In this document: positions 56,985 to 64,000 of the stretch, piece by piece
Numbering within the stretch: position 1 is the first letter of the stretch
Layout: each line of letters starts with the position of its first letter
From: Mesorhizobium sp. WSM4311
Lineage (GTDB): Bacteria > Pseudomonadota > Alphaproteobacteria > Rhizobiales > Rhizobiaceae
Direction of reading: 5' to 3'
NCBI RefSeq assembly: GCF_002295115.1
Contig: NZ_NSFV01000001.1
Span: forward strand, 558,001-622,000
Length of the DNA: 64,000 nt
The notes under the pieces: model-generated
Told to the model about the DNA's origin: nothing
Databases searched by the model: none
Seen by the model: the letters and a program-made list of their open reading frames with translations, nothing else
Made by a program: the position numbers and the translations under genes

Positions 56985-59030
56985 ATGGAAACCCTACAAT
57001 ATCTCGGCCCGATGGAATGGATGGCGATCGAAGTAGCGGTACTAGTCATCGCGCTGGCAATCCTGTTGTGGTGGAGCGGCGTGGTCCGCTACATCCCAAA
57101 CGACAGGCTCGGCATCTTGGAAAAACTATGGAGTTTTCGCGGCTCCGTCAGCAGCGGCTTCATTGCGCTCAACCGTGAGGCAGGCTACCAGCCGGAAGTC
57201 GTGCGCGGCGGCCTGCATTTCTTCATGCCGTTCCAGTATTCGATGCATCGCGCCAACCTTGTCACCATCCCGCAGGGTCAGATCGGCTATGTCTTTGCCC
57301 GCGATGGCAAGCCGCTGCCTCCGACGCAGACACTTGCTTCCAACACCGACGCCGATGATTTCCAGGATGTGCGCGGCTTTCTCGAAAAAGGCGGACAGAA
57401 AGGACCTCAACGCAAGATCTTGCGTGAAGGCACCTATGCCATCAATCTCGCACAATTCATCGTGCTCACCGCCCAGTCGATCTATGCCGTTAATCTGAGT
57501 TCGTCGGAACAAAGCCTTTTTGCCAATATGTCGAGCATGATTTCTGAGCGGGGCGGCTTTGAGCCAGTCGTCATCCATAATGCAGAGGACATGATCGGCA
57601 TCGTCACCATCCATGACGGTCCGGCGCTGCCGGACGGCGAGATCATCGCGCCGACCGTCGCCAATGATCCGAACGACCCGAACTTCCATAACAATTTTCA
57701 GGACCCGGAGAAGTTTCTCAATGCCGGCGGCTACCGTGGCCGGCAGTTGCAGGTGCTGGCCGACGGCAGCTACTTCCTCAATCGCATTTTCGCGACTGTC
57801 GAACTGGTCGAGAAGACGATCATCGACGTTGGCACGGTGGGTGTCGTCGTCTCCTACAATGGCCGCCACGGCACGGACATATCCGGGCAGGCATACCGCC
57901 ACGGCGAGCTGGTCGAAATCGGCGCGCGCGGTGTCTGGTCGACGCCGCTGCTGCCAGGCAAGTATGCGTTCAATACCTATGCCGGCAAAATCATCACCGT
58001 ACCGACCACCAACTTCGTGCTCAAATGGACGAAGGAGCAGTTTGGCGAACACAGGCTGGACGAGAACCTGTCCGAGGTGTCGTTGATCACCAAGGATGCG
58101 TTCGAGCCTGTGCTGCCGCTCTCCGTCGTGGTGCATATCGACTATATGAAGGCGCCGCTCGTCGTGCAGCGTTTCGGTGACATCAAGCGGTTGGTCGAAC
58201 AAACGCTCGATCCGATGGTTTCGGCTTACTTCAAGAATATCGCCCAGACGAAGACGCTGATCCAGCTTCTGCAGGAGCGTAGCGATATCCAGCGCAAATC
58301 CGGCGAGGAGATGCGCGAAAAATTCAACTCCTACAGTCTCGAGCTGCAGGAAGTGTTGATTGGCACCCCCCGTGCCGCCAATGGCCAGAACAGCATCGAG
58401 CAGATCCTGATCCAGCTGCGCGAGCGCCAGATCGCGGTCGAAAAGGTCGAGACTTATAAATTGCAAGAGAGGGCGGCCACTCAGGAACGCACGTTGCGTG
58501 AGAAGGAGGCGCTCGCCGAACAGCAGGCCAAGATCACGACGTCGGCGCTTACCATCGAAATCAGTGAGAACGAGGGCAAGGCGCAACTCGCCCGCACTCG
58601 CCAGGAGGCGGAAACCATTCAGGTCACCGCCAAGGCAGAGGCCGAGAAGGTACGCCTGGCCGGCCTGGGCGAGGCCGACATGATCAAGGCTGTGGCGCTT
58701 GCCGATGCCGAACGCATCAAGGCGACCGGTTTCGCGGAGGCCGAGAAGGTGCGCGCCATCGGTCTGGCGGAGGCCGAGGCAACCGAGAAGAAGGTCGCGG
58801 CCTTCGGCGGCCCGGACTATCAGCTCAACTCGCAGGTTCTCATGCGCTTCGCTGAGGCGATCGAGAATGGCAGGCTGCCGCTCGTGCCGCAGATCCAGAT
58901 CGGCGCTACCGGTGGCGAGAAGGGGGCCGCCAATGGCCTTGTCGAGATGATGCTTTCGATGCTCGTTGCCGACCGTGTTGGGCGGCAAAACATTCCGGAT
59001 GCAATCCCGGAATCCGTTGAGGAGGAATGA
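56985..59030 (+). CDS. Flotillin-like SPFH/Band 7 membrane protein
   Basis: The 681-residue protein has one N-terminal membrane helix (MAIEVAVLVIALAILLWW), then an SPFH region (about 60-400). A long helical stalk (about 420-620) includes the Glu-Ala repeats typical of flotillins (ADAERIKATGFAEAEKVRAI, GLAEAEATEKKVAAF) and the C-terminal FAEAIENGRLPLVPQIQIG block. Flotillins organise membrane microdomains and form large rings or cages. AGGAG seven bases upstream fixes the ATG at 56985. It is the only full gene between the two direct repeats at tRNA-Asn. No NfeD partner is present. Confidence 0.88.
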   Translation: METLQYLGPMEWMAIEVAVLVIALAILLWWSGVVRYIPNDRLGILEKLWSFRGSVSSGFIALNREAGYQPEVVRGGLHFFMPFQYSMHRANLVTIPQGQIGYVFARDGKPLPPTQTLASNTDADDFQDVRGFLEKGGQKGPQRKILREGTYAINLAQFIVLTAQSIYAVNLSSSEQSLFANMSSMISERGGFEPVVIHNAEDMIGIVTIHDGPALPDGEIIAPTVANDPNDPNFHNNFQDPEKFLNAGGYRGRQLQVLADGSYFLNRIFATVELVEKTIIDVGTVGVVVSYNGRHGTDISGQAYRHGELVEIGARGVWSTPLLPGKYAFNTYAGKIITVPTTNFVLKWTKEQFGEHRLDENLSEVSLITKDAFEPVLPLSVVVHIDYMKAPLVVQRFGDIKRLVEQTLDPMVSAYFKNIAQTKTLIQLLQERSDIQRKSGEEMREKFNSYSLELQEVLIGTPRAANGQNSIEQILIQLRERQIAVEKVETYKLQERAATQERTLREKEALAEQQAKITTSALTIEISENEGKAQLARTRQEAETIQVTAKAEAEKVRLAGLGEADMIKAVALADAERIKATGFAEAEKVRAIGLAEAEATEKKVAAFGGPDYQLNSQVLMRFAEAIENGRLPLVPQIQIGATGGEKGAANGLVEMMLSMLVADRVGRQNIPDAIPESVEEE

Positions 59031-59117
59031 TTGGGGATGGGCCGGTTGTACCGGCCCATTTTGCGCTCCTGCCGAAACATACCCCGGCGAGGAGGAATAT
59101 GGTAGCGGGCTTCTAGT

Positions 59118-59300
59118 CTAGCCCCTTTCATTGAAAGTTGGATAGTCGCGCAGGAACGCGTGCGAAAGCAACATCACGATCGGAAGCGACGGGAGACTCG
59201 CAATTATTGCCCCAGACATAGCCCCAAAGGCAAAAGCGCAATTTCGCGCTCACGCAGACATCATAGCCAAGTGCTTGGAAATGTTTGGCTCCCCGGGCCG
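59118..59300. repeat. Direct repeat copy B (proximal junction at tRNA-Asn)
   Basis: Matches 56375-56558 with about ten differences and one indel. Its right end runs into the intact tRNA-Asn, covering CCA, the acceptor 3' strand and the first base or two of the T stem. Confidence 0.85.
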
Positions 59301-59360
59301 GATTCGAACCAGCGACCAACCGGTTAACAGCCGGTTGCTCTACCACTGAGCTACCGGGGA
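59286..59360 (-). tRNA. tRNA-Asn(GTT), canonical, CCA encoded
   Basis: The acceptor TCCCCGG/CCGGGGA, D stem GCTC/GAGC, anticodon arm ACCGG-CTGTTAA-CCGGT (GTT) and T arm GCTGG-TTCGAAT-CCGGC are all paired. Discriminator G and CCA follow at 59289-59286. Its 3' end is the edge of the repeated segment. Confidence 0.95.
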
Positions 59361-59580
59361 ACGGATGCTCTTCAGCAAGTGGCGCAGCCTATAGCAAACA
59401 CCTTTCGGCTTTGCAAAGAAGCATTTCGCTTTTTTCCGAGACTTTTTCGCGCGACGGTTTCTCGCAATCGGCGGCGTCCGCCCTCATATTAGCCGTCTTG
59501 GCGATAGGCGCGGAACCGAAACGGCGGTCGCGGCTTTCGTAAATAGGCTTTTTCGAGCGACCAGATGGGCAGCCATTGCG

Positions 59581-59868
59581 ATGACGGCAGCAGACGAAAA
59601 CCGGATACCGGCACGAAAGATCTCGATTTTCGGGCGCGAATTCACCATGCCGCAATCGCGTGGCCTCAGAATCACGATCGGCATTCTTTTGACCATCGGC
59701 GGCATTCTCGGCTTTCTGCCGATCCTCGGCTTCTGGATGGTTCCGATCGGATTGCTGGTGCTCTCCTATGAATTCGCCATGGTGCGACGCCACCGGCGTC
59801 GCTTCGTCGTTTGGTGGGAGCGGCGGCGTCGGCCGGATGGAACGACGGGTACCAAGCCGGGCCTTTGA
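59581..59868 (+). CDS. Small inner-membrane protein with two hydrophobic segments
   Basis: The 95-residue protein has two adjacent membrane segments (LRITIGILLTIGGILGFLPI; FWMVPIGLLVLSYEFAMV) and a strongly basic C-terminus (RRHRRRFVVWWERRRR). It resembles PGPGW-type small membrane proteins. The ribosome binding site is weak. Function unknown. Confidence 0.65.
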   Translation: MTAADENRIPARKISIFGREFTMPQSRGLRITIGILLTIGGILGFLPILGFWMVPIGLLVLSYEFAMVRRHRRRFVVWWERRRRPDGTTGTKPGL

Positions 59869-59889
59869 CCGTGCCATCCTTCCGCGTCG

Positions 59890-60135
59890 TCATGCCCTTG
59901 TTCGTGTTTCGGATTTTGGCGAATCCGCTTTTCGGTTCACACCTCTCTCCAAATCCTCGCGGATTTCCCTGAGAACGGCGGCAGCCGAGGCGAGACGCGC
60001 GCGGTCGCGCGGCGAAAGCCTGGCGGTGCCATCTATCGCAAGGCAGTCGATGGCATGGCGCAGCAATGCCTCGCGTGCTGATCGCGACAAGCCGTCCCAG
60101 GCGTTCCTTCCGGTGTTCGGCGCTGCCGGTCGCAT
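59890..60135 (-). CDS. Small hypothetical protein
   Basis: The 81-residue, Arg/Ala-rich helical protein starts MRPAAPNTGRNAWDGLSRSA. GGAGGA lies eight bases upstream of ATG 60135. No family is recognised. Confidence 0.6.
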   Translation of the reverse strand: MRPAAPNTGRNAWDGLSRSAREALLRHAIDCLAIDGTARLSPRDRARLASAAAVLREIREDLERGVNRKADSPKSETRTRA

Positions 60136-60360
60136 GGCGAAGTCCTCCTCGTTTCTCAACGGTGGCGAGGGCGTGGAGTTTCTCGTGATCTGCTGCTATA
60201 CTTAATGATCGTCTAATATTCGCCGTGACCCACCGTGGCCACGGCGCTCGATGTGGAGGGTCGGATTCTTGCAGAGGAAACCGCGCGGAATGCGTGGTGG
60301 CCGCTTGACGCCATTTTCGCCGCAACCTATTGGAACCGGGTGGAACGCCGGGAGCAACGA

Positions 60361-60434
60361 GGCCTCGTGGCGGAGTGGTTACGCAGAGGACTGCAAATCC
60401 TTGCACCCCGGTTCGATTCCGGGCGAGGCCTCCA
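60361..60434 (+). tRNA. tRNA-Cys(GCA), CCA encoded
   Basis: The acceptor GGCCTCG/CGAGGCC, anticodon arm GAGGA-CTGCAAA-TCCTT (GCA, with one wobble) and T arm CCCGG-TTCGATT-CCGGG are paired. Discriminator T and CCA follow. Confidence 0.95.
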
Positions 60435-60525
60435 ATACCCGGGCTCCCGCGCGCTCAGCGCCGGAGCCTGACGTTCTCATCGAAATGAACCGCGGTTCTG
60501 GCGCGGCAAGCGGATTGGTTGGAAC

Positions 60526-61194
60526 ATGAGCGCTGATTTCTCCGAGCTTCGCGTCAAGATGGTCGACGGTCAGGTTCGCACCACCGACGTGACCAGCGCC
60601 CCGCTGCTGGAGGCCATGCTTACCGTGCCGCGCGAGGTTTTCGTCGGCGACCGCCAGCGCGATCTCGCCTATATCGACGAGGACATCCGCATTGCCGATG
60701 GCGCCGATGGCGCGCGCTATCTGATGGAAGCATCGCCGCTGGCCAAGCTGATGCAGCTGGCCGAGATCAATGCGACCGATTCGGCGCTCGATGTCGGCTG
60801 TGGCACCGGCTATGCCTCGGCCATCCTGTCGCGGCTGGCGAGGTCGGTCGTGGCGCTCGAAAGCGATTCGGCGCTGGCGCAAACCGCGGCATCGACCCTT
60901 TCCGGCCTTGGCTGCGGCAATGTGACCGTGGTCCAGGATGCGCTGGCGCAGGGCCATGCGGCCAAGGCACCCTATGACGTCATCTTCATCGGCGGCAGTG
61001 TCGAGAAAGTGCCGGCGCCATTGCTCGATCAGCTGGCCGAAGGCGGCCGACTCGTCGCGGTCGAAGGGCGTGGCAATTCCGGCGTGGCGCGACTTTTTTT
61101 CAAGGCTGGGGGGGTTGTAACCGGGAGAAGGGCATTTAATGCGGCAATTAAGCCACTACCGGGATTCGAACGTGAGCATGCTTTTGAATTCTGA
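60526..61194 (+). CDS. Protein-L-isoaspartate O-methyltransferase family protein
   Basis: The 222-residue methyltransferase has motif I LDVGCGTGYASAIL, the preceding REVFVGDRQRDLAYIDEDI typical of Pcm relatives, and YDVIFIGGSVEKVP. The branch found beside tolC in Rhizobiales often lacks proof of isoaspartyl repair. Its ATG at 60526 begins the conserved block. It is ~165 bp upstream of tolC on the same strand. Confidence 0.87.
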   Translation: MSADFSELRVKMVDGQVRTTDVTSAPLLEAMLTVPREVFVGDRQRDLAYIDEDIRIADGADGARYLMEASPLAKLMQLAEINATDSALDVGCGTGYASAILSRLARSVVALESDSALAQTAASTLSGLGCGNVTVVQDALAQGHAAKAPYDVIFIGGSVEKVPAPLLDQLAEGGRLVAVEGRGNSGVARLFFKAGGVVTGRRAFNAAIKPLPGFEREHAFEF

Positions 61195-61359
61195 ATGATT
61201 TAGCCTTGCAGCAGAGGCTTTGTCATGGTCGCTTACATTTGAACAATCGTTGCTAATCCCAGACTGGGGGCACTTTGGGACCGAGTGACAGGGAACGAAA
61301 CACGCCACTCCGGCTGCTCTGACGAGAAGCTGGCGCGGCGAAGTTCCCATGGAAAACGA

Positions 61360-62760
61360 ATGAGGGATGTACTCGTGCCGTCTGTATCCAAGACCCTTTT
61401 TGCCGCCGTCCTCGTCTCCGCGACCGCGCTGTCCCCACTAACCGCGTCGGCGGAAACCATCACCGGCGCGCTCGCCAAGGCCTATCAATACAATTCCACG
61501 CTGAATTCATCCCGCGCCGGCGTGCGCGTCACCGACGAAGGCGTGGCCATCGCCAAATCAGGCTGGCGCCCAACGATTACGGGATCGGCTTCCATCGACT
61601 ATACAAACACGCGCCAGGCAAATGGCGGCGGCAACTCGAAGCTGACGAGCGGCGGCTACGGCATTCAGATCAACCAGTCGCTGTTTGACGGTTTTCAGAC
61701 GAAAAACAACGTCGCGGCGGCTGAAGCCCAGGTCAAGGCGTCGGTCGAGAGCCTGCGCAACAGCGAAGAGAACACGCTGTTCAGCGCGGCCACGGCCTAT
61801 ATGGACGTGATCCGCGATCGGCAGATCGCGGTGCTGACCGAACAGAACCTGCAGTTCCTGACCGAGCAGGCGCGTGCCGCGCGCTCGCGTTTCGAGGTTG
61901 GTGAGGGCACGCGCACCGACGTCGCGCAGGCCGATGCGTCGCGCGCCTCGGCGGTGGCCTCGCTCAGTGCCGCCCGCGCGCAGGCGCTGGCCAGCGCCGC
62001 AACCTACCACCAGGTGGTCGGCGACGAGCCGGGCAAGCTCAAGCCCGCTTCGCCGTTGGGCAGGCTGCTGCCGTCGAGCCTCGATGCGGCGATTGCGATC
62101 GGGGCAAACGAACACCCGGCCATTCTCGCTACGCAACATCTGGTCGACGCGGCGGCGTTCTCGGTGAAGTCGGCGGAGGGCGCGCTGTTGCCGCAACTGT
62201 CGGCGTCGGCCGGCATCTCGGAAAACTACCGCAAGGCCATTCCAGACATCTCGGGCACCAACGGCAATTCGACCTCGGCGAATATCGGCGCGACGCTGAC
62301 CATTCCGATCTATTCGGGCGGGCGGACCTCGGCGGTCGTGCGGCAGAACAAGGAATCGCTTGGCCAGGCCCGCATCCAGGTCGACGTCAGCCGCGACCAG
62401 GTTCGCCAGGCCGTTGCTACGGCATGGTCGCAATACACCGCCGCGCAGCAGAGCGTCTCGGCCAACAGGCAGGTGATCGATGCCGCTCAACTGGCGCTGA
62501 ACGGCGTCATCGAAGAGCGCAATGTCGGCCAGAGGACCACGCTCGACGTCCTCAACGCGCAGGCCGCCGTCATCACCGCGAAGATCAACCAGGCCAATTC
62601 CGAACACGATGTGGTGGTGGCGAGCTATGCCATCCTGTCGGCGATGGGTCGCCTGTCGGTCGACCGGCTTGCCTTGCAGGTCACCAAGTACAAGCCCGAA
62701 GAGCACTACAACGCCGTCAAGGACAAATGGATCGGCCTGCGCACGCCGGACGGCCGCTAA
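61360..62760 (+). CDS. tolC: TolC-family outer-membrane channel protein
   Basis: About 466 residues: a signal peptide (LFAAVLVSATALSPLTASA) and two homologous halves of long helices and short barrel strands (LFDGFQTKNNVAAAEAQVKA; IPIYSGGRTSAVVRQNKESL). It has the RFEVGEGTRTDVAQADA and ERNVGQRTTLDVLNAQA repeats characteristic of TolC. It serves type I secretion and RND efflux. The ATG at 61360 is chosen; a GTG at 61375 is possible. Confidence 0.92.
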   Translation: MRDVLVPSVSKTLFAAVLVSATALSPLTASAETITGALAKAYQYNSTLNSSRAGVRVTDEGVAIAKSGWRPTITGSASIDYTNTRQANGGGNSKLTSGGYGIQINQSLFDGFQTKNNVAAAEAQVKASVESLRNSEENTLFSAATAYMDVIRDRQIAVLTEQNLQFLTEQARAARSRFEVGEGTRTDVAQADASRASAVASLSAARAQALASAATYHQVVGDEPGKLKPASPLGRLLPSSLDAAIAIGANEHPAILATQHLVDAAAFSVKSAEGALLPQLSASAGISENYRKAIPDISGTNGNSTSANIGATLTIPIYSGGRTSAVVRQNKESLGQARIQVDVSRDQVRQAVATAWSQYTAAQQSVSANRQVIDAAQLALNGVIEERNVGQRTTLDVLNAQAAVITAKINQANSEHDVVVASYAILSAMGRLSVDRLALQVTKYKPEEHYNAVKDKWIGLRTPDGR

Positions 62761-62768
62761 GCGCCGGC

Positions 62769-62788
62769 GGCCCGACTTATGTCGGGCC
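62769..62788 (+). terminator. Hairpin after tolC
   Basis: Eight-bp arms GGCCCGAC/GTCGGGCC with loop TTAT, eight bases past the tolC stop. No T-run follows. Confidence 0.45.
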
Positions 62789-62805
62789 AGTCCGAGCGCA
62801 ACCTT

Positions 62806-62930
62806 GCTTGAAAACCGGTTCTGCTTCGGAATTGCGCCTGTCTCTTTGCACTTGCGCGATTCCGAAGGGAGCGCGCGGCGCGCTTTCCCCAGGAAACCCG
62901 TTTTCACACTTTTCCCGGAATTGCTTCTAA
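62806..62930. repeat. RIME-like element, diverged copy
   Basis: It holds TTCGGAATTGCGC/GCGCGATTCCGAA arms and ends CACACTTTTCCCGGAATTGC, closely related to the ends of the copies at 26614 and 40244. It lies between tolC and popZ. Confidence 0.75.
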
Positions 62931-63065
62931 TCTGTTGAAATCCCACATGTCCCCAGATTGGGGATTCTCGTTGGGCGATCCGTCGGTTACGCTGTCGCCA
63001 TGATTCGAATCCGGCTTCTGCCGGAGCGAAAGAACTAACAGGTCACAAGGGCGGCGGATGTGACG

Positions 63066-63890
63066 ATGGCAACGGCAAGCAGCGCACAACGCGAACCTTC
63101 CATGGAAGAGATACTGGCTTCCATCAGGAGGATCATCGAGGACAGCGACAACGGTCGCAAGCAGCCGGGCGAGGCCGAAGAGCTGCGGCAGGATCTGGAG
63201 CCGTCGCCGGGCGAAGGTCCCGCCGCCGATGTCGATGCATTTCGCGCCGAGCTACATGCAGCCCCCGAAGCCAGAAAGCCGGGCGCGCTCACGGAAATCC
63301 AGCCGCCTTCGCCCGAGCCGGTGATCGCGCGCGTGGAATCGCAGACGCGCGCCGATCCCGTGCCGCTCAAGCCGTCGATGACGCTTGCCGAGGTCAGCGC
63401 CAGGATCGCCGCCGAGCCGGCGCCCGCCGCCACGACCGAAGCGCCGGCCGCCCCGCAGGCCAGCGCGACAAGCGATGCCATCGTTGCCGATTGGCGGCGC
63501 GAGATCGCGGCGGTCGGGGAGCAGGCGAAAGCGATCCGCAAGCCGGTCGCCCAACCCGAGACGCCGACGAGCGAACCGGTGGTGGAGGCTGCGTTCGAAC
63601 GGCCGTCTTCGAGCGAGGCTCCTGCAGACGCCGCTCAGGCGTGGGCGGCGGCGAGCGATGGGCCCGCGGCGCGCCCGGCAATCCTTTCCGAACATGCGGG
63701 CCGGCAGGTCGCGGCGGCCTTCGGCGAGCTGTCCGACGCCTTTGCCAGCCGCAGCAAGAAGACATTCGACGAGATGGCCGAGGAGATGCTGCGGCCGATG
63801 CTGCAGGACTGGCTGGACAACAATCTGCCGACGCTGGTCGAGCGCCTGGTGCGCGAGGAGATCGAGCGCGTCGCGCGCGGCGCGCAGTAA
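63066..63890 (+). CDS. popZ: Polar organising protein PopZ (DUF2497)
   Basis: The 274-residue protein has the conserved N-terminal REPSMEEILASIRRIIEDSD segment, a long Pro/Ala/Glu-rich disordered middle (about 30-215), and the C-terminal oligomerising helices (FDEMAEEMLRPMLQDWLDNN, LVERLVREEIERVARG). PopZ forms polar condensates that anchor the chromosome origin. The middle is longer than in Caulobacter. The ATG at 63066 is preferred over a GTG two codons earlier. A strong terminator follows. Confidence 0.9.
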   Translation: MATASSAQREPSMEEILASIRRIIEDSDNGRKQPGEAEELRQDLEPSPGEGPAADVDAFRAELHAAPEARKPGALTEIQPPSPEPVIARVESQTRADPVPLKPSMTLAEVSARIAAEPAPAATTEAPAAPQASATSDAIVADWRREIAAVGEQAKAIRKPVAQPETPTSEPVVEAAFERPSSSEAPADAAQAWAAASDGPAARPAILSEHAGRQVAAAFGELSDAFASRSKKTFDEMAEEMLRPMLQDWLDNNLPTLVERLVREEIERVARGAQ

Positions 63891-63912
63891 TCTCCTCCAA
63901 CGATCACTCTCG

Positions 63913-63939
63913 AAACGCCGCCCATGAGGCGGCGTTTTT
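63913..63939. terminator. Bidirectional terminator between popZ and the VOC gene
   Basis: Ten-bp arms AAACGCCGCC/GGCGGCGTTT with a five-base loop and T5 on the plus strand; the minus strand also ends in TTT after the stem. It serves both converging genes. Confidence 0.85.
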
Positions 63940-63949
63940 GTCGACGAGG

Positions 63950-64000
63950 TCAGCCAGCGCTGGTCGCGAAGCAGATGAGGTTGCCGTCGGGGTCTTTGAC
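63950..64000 (-). CDS. VOC/glyoxalase-family protein, C-terminal end (runs off window)
   Basis: The last 16 codons read VKDPDGNLICFATSAG and stop. DPDGNLI is the typical end of a VOC/glyoxalase-bleomycin-resistance domain. Only the end is in view. Confidence 0.7.
   Translation of the reverse strand, partial: VKDPDGNLICFATSAG

Noticed and set aside
57126..58988. 620-residue minus-strand open frame
   Set aside because: Antisense to the flotillin-like gene, whose SPFH and Glu-Ala repeat features are unmistakable.
53800..59400. Search for integrase, transposase or CRISPR in the accessory region
   Set aside because: No frame shows recombinase or DDE motifs and no regularly spaced short repeats were seen; mobility is inferred only from the tRNA-linked repeats.

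Overview
The window looks like chromosomal DNA of a Mesorhizobium-type alphaproteobacterium (order Rhizobiales). It is GC-rich and densely coded. Diagnostic genes are the acpXL-lpxXL cluster for very-long-chain lipid A fatty acids, a three-cysteine RirA iron regulator, an hmuPRSTUV-type haem locus, a PopZ (DUF2497) protein next to tolC, and several RIME-like intergenic palindromes. No ribosomal RNA operon, CRISPR array, transposase or integrase is visible.

Layout. 1-5.6 kb: a partial methyltransferase, then the minus-strand acpXL-fabF2XL-fabF1XL-dehydrogenase-lpxXL cluster. 5.6-8.1 kb: a slipin, an unusual tRNA-like cluster and a periplasmic histidine phosphatase. 8.2-11.2 kb: an exported caspase-TPR protein. 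11.3-17.8 kb: an AEC transporter, gabD, an aldose epimerase, kdgK, and a FixH-like/di-haem peroxidase pair. 17.8-22 kb: divergent putR/putA. 22-31.2 kb: the iron-haem island with hmuQ, tonB, an unknown secreted protein and hmuR on the minus strand, hmuP-hmuS-hmuT-hmuU-hmuV on the plus strand, and rirA converging on hmuV. 31.5-42 kb: mixed metabolic, transport and regulator genes (DUF445, phasin, MaoC, MFS/LysR pair, MocR/EamA pair, alcohol dehydrogenase, maiA, FAH hydrolase). 42-49.4 kb: a LuxR response regulator, a NosP(FIST)/NahK-like pair, and a CoxSLM-type molybdenum hydroxylase operon. 49.6-53.8 kb: acyltransferase, SRPBCC, GNAT-cutC, a carboxymuconolactone decarboxylase with paired operators, and a cupin.

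53.9-59.4 kb is the accessory part. It has small orphan genes, a broken ORF, and a flotillin-like SPFH gene between two ~184-bp direct repeats, the second ending in an intact tRNA-Asn. This looks like an islet inserted at the 3' end of that tRNA. 59.5-64 kb returns to core genes: small proteins, tRNA-Cys, a PIMT-family methyltransferase, tolC, popZ, and the end of a VOC-family gene.

Functional links are clearest in the haem locus (outer-membrane receptor, TonB, periplasmic ABC importer, HmuS/HmuQ haem handling, HmuP and RirA regulation) and in the lipid A cluster. The regions most worth a second look are the tRNA-like cluster near 7.1-7.3 kb, the tRNA-Asn islet, the cysteine-less FabF2XL, and the haem-gas-sensor-like pair beside the Cox-type operon.
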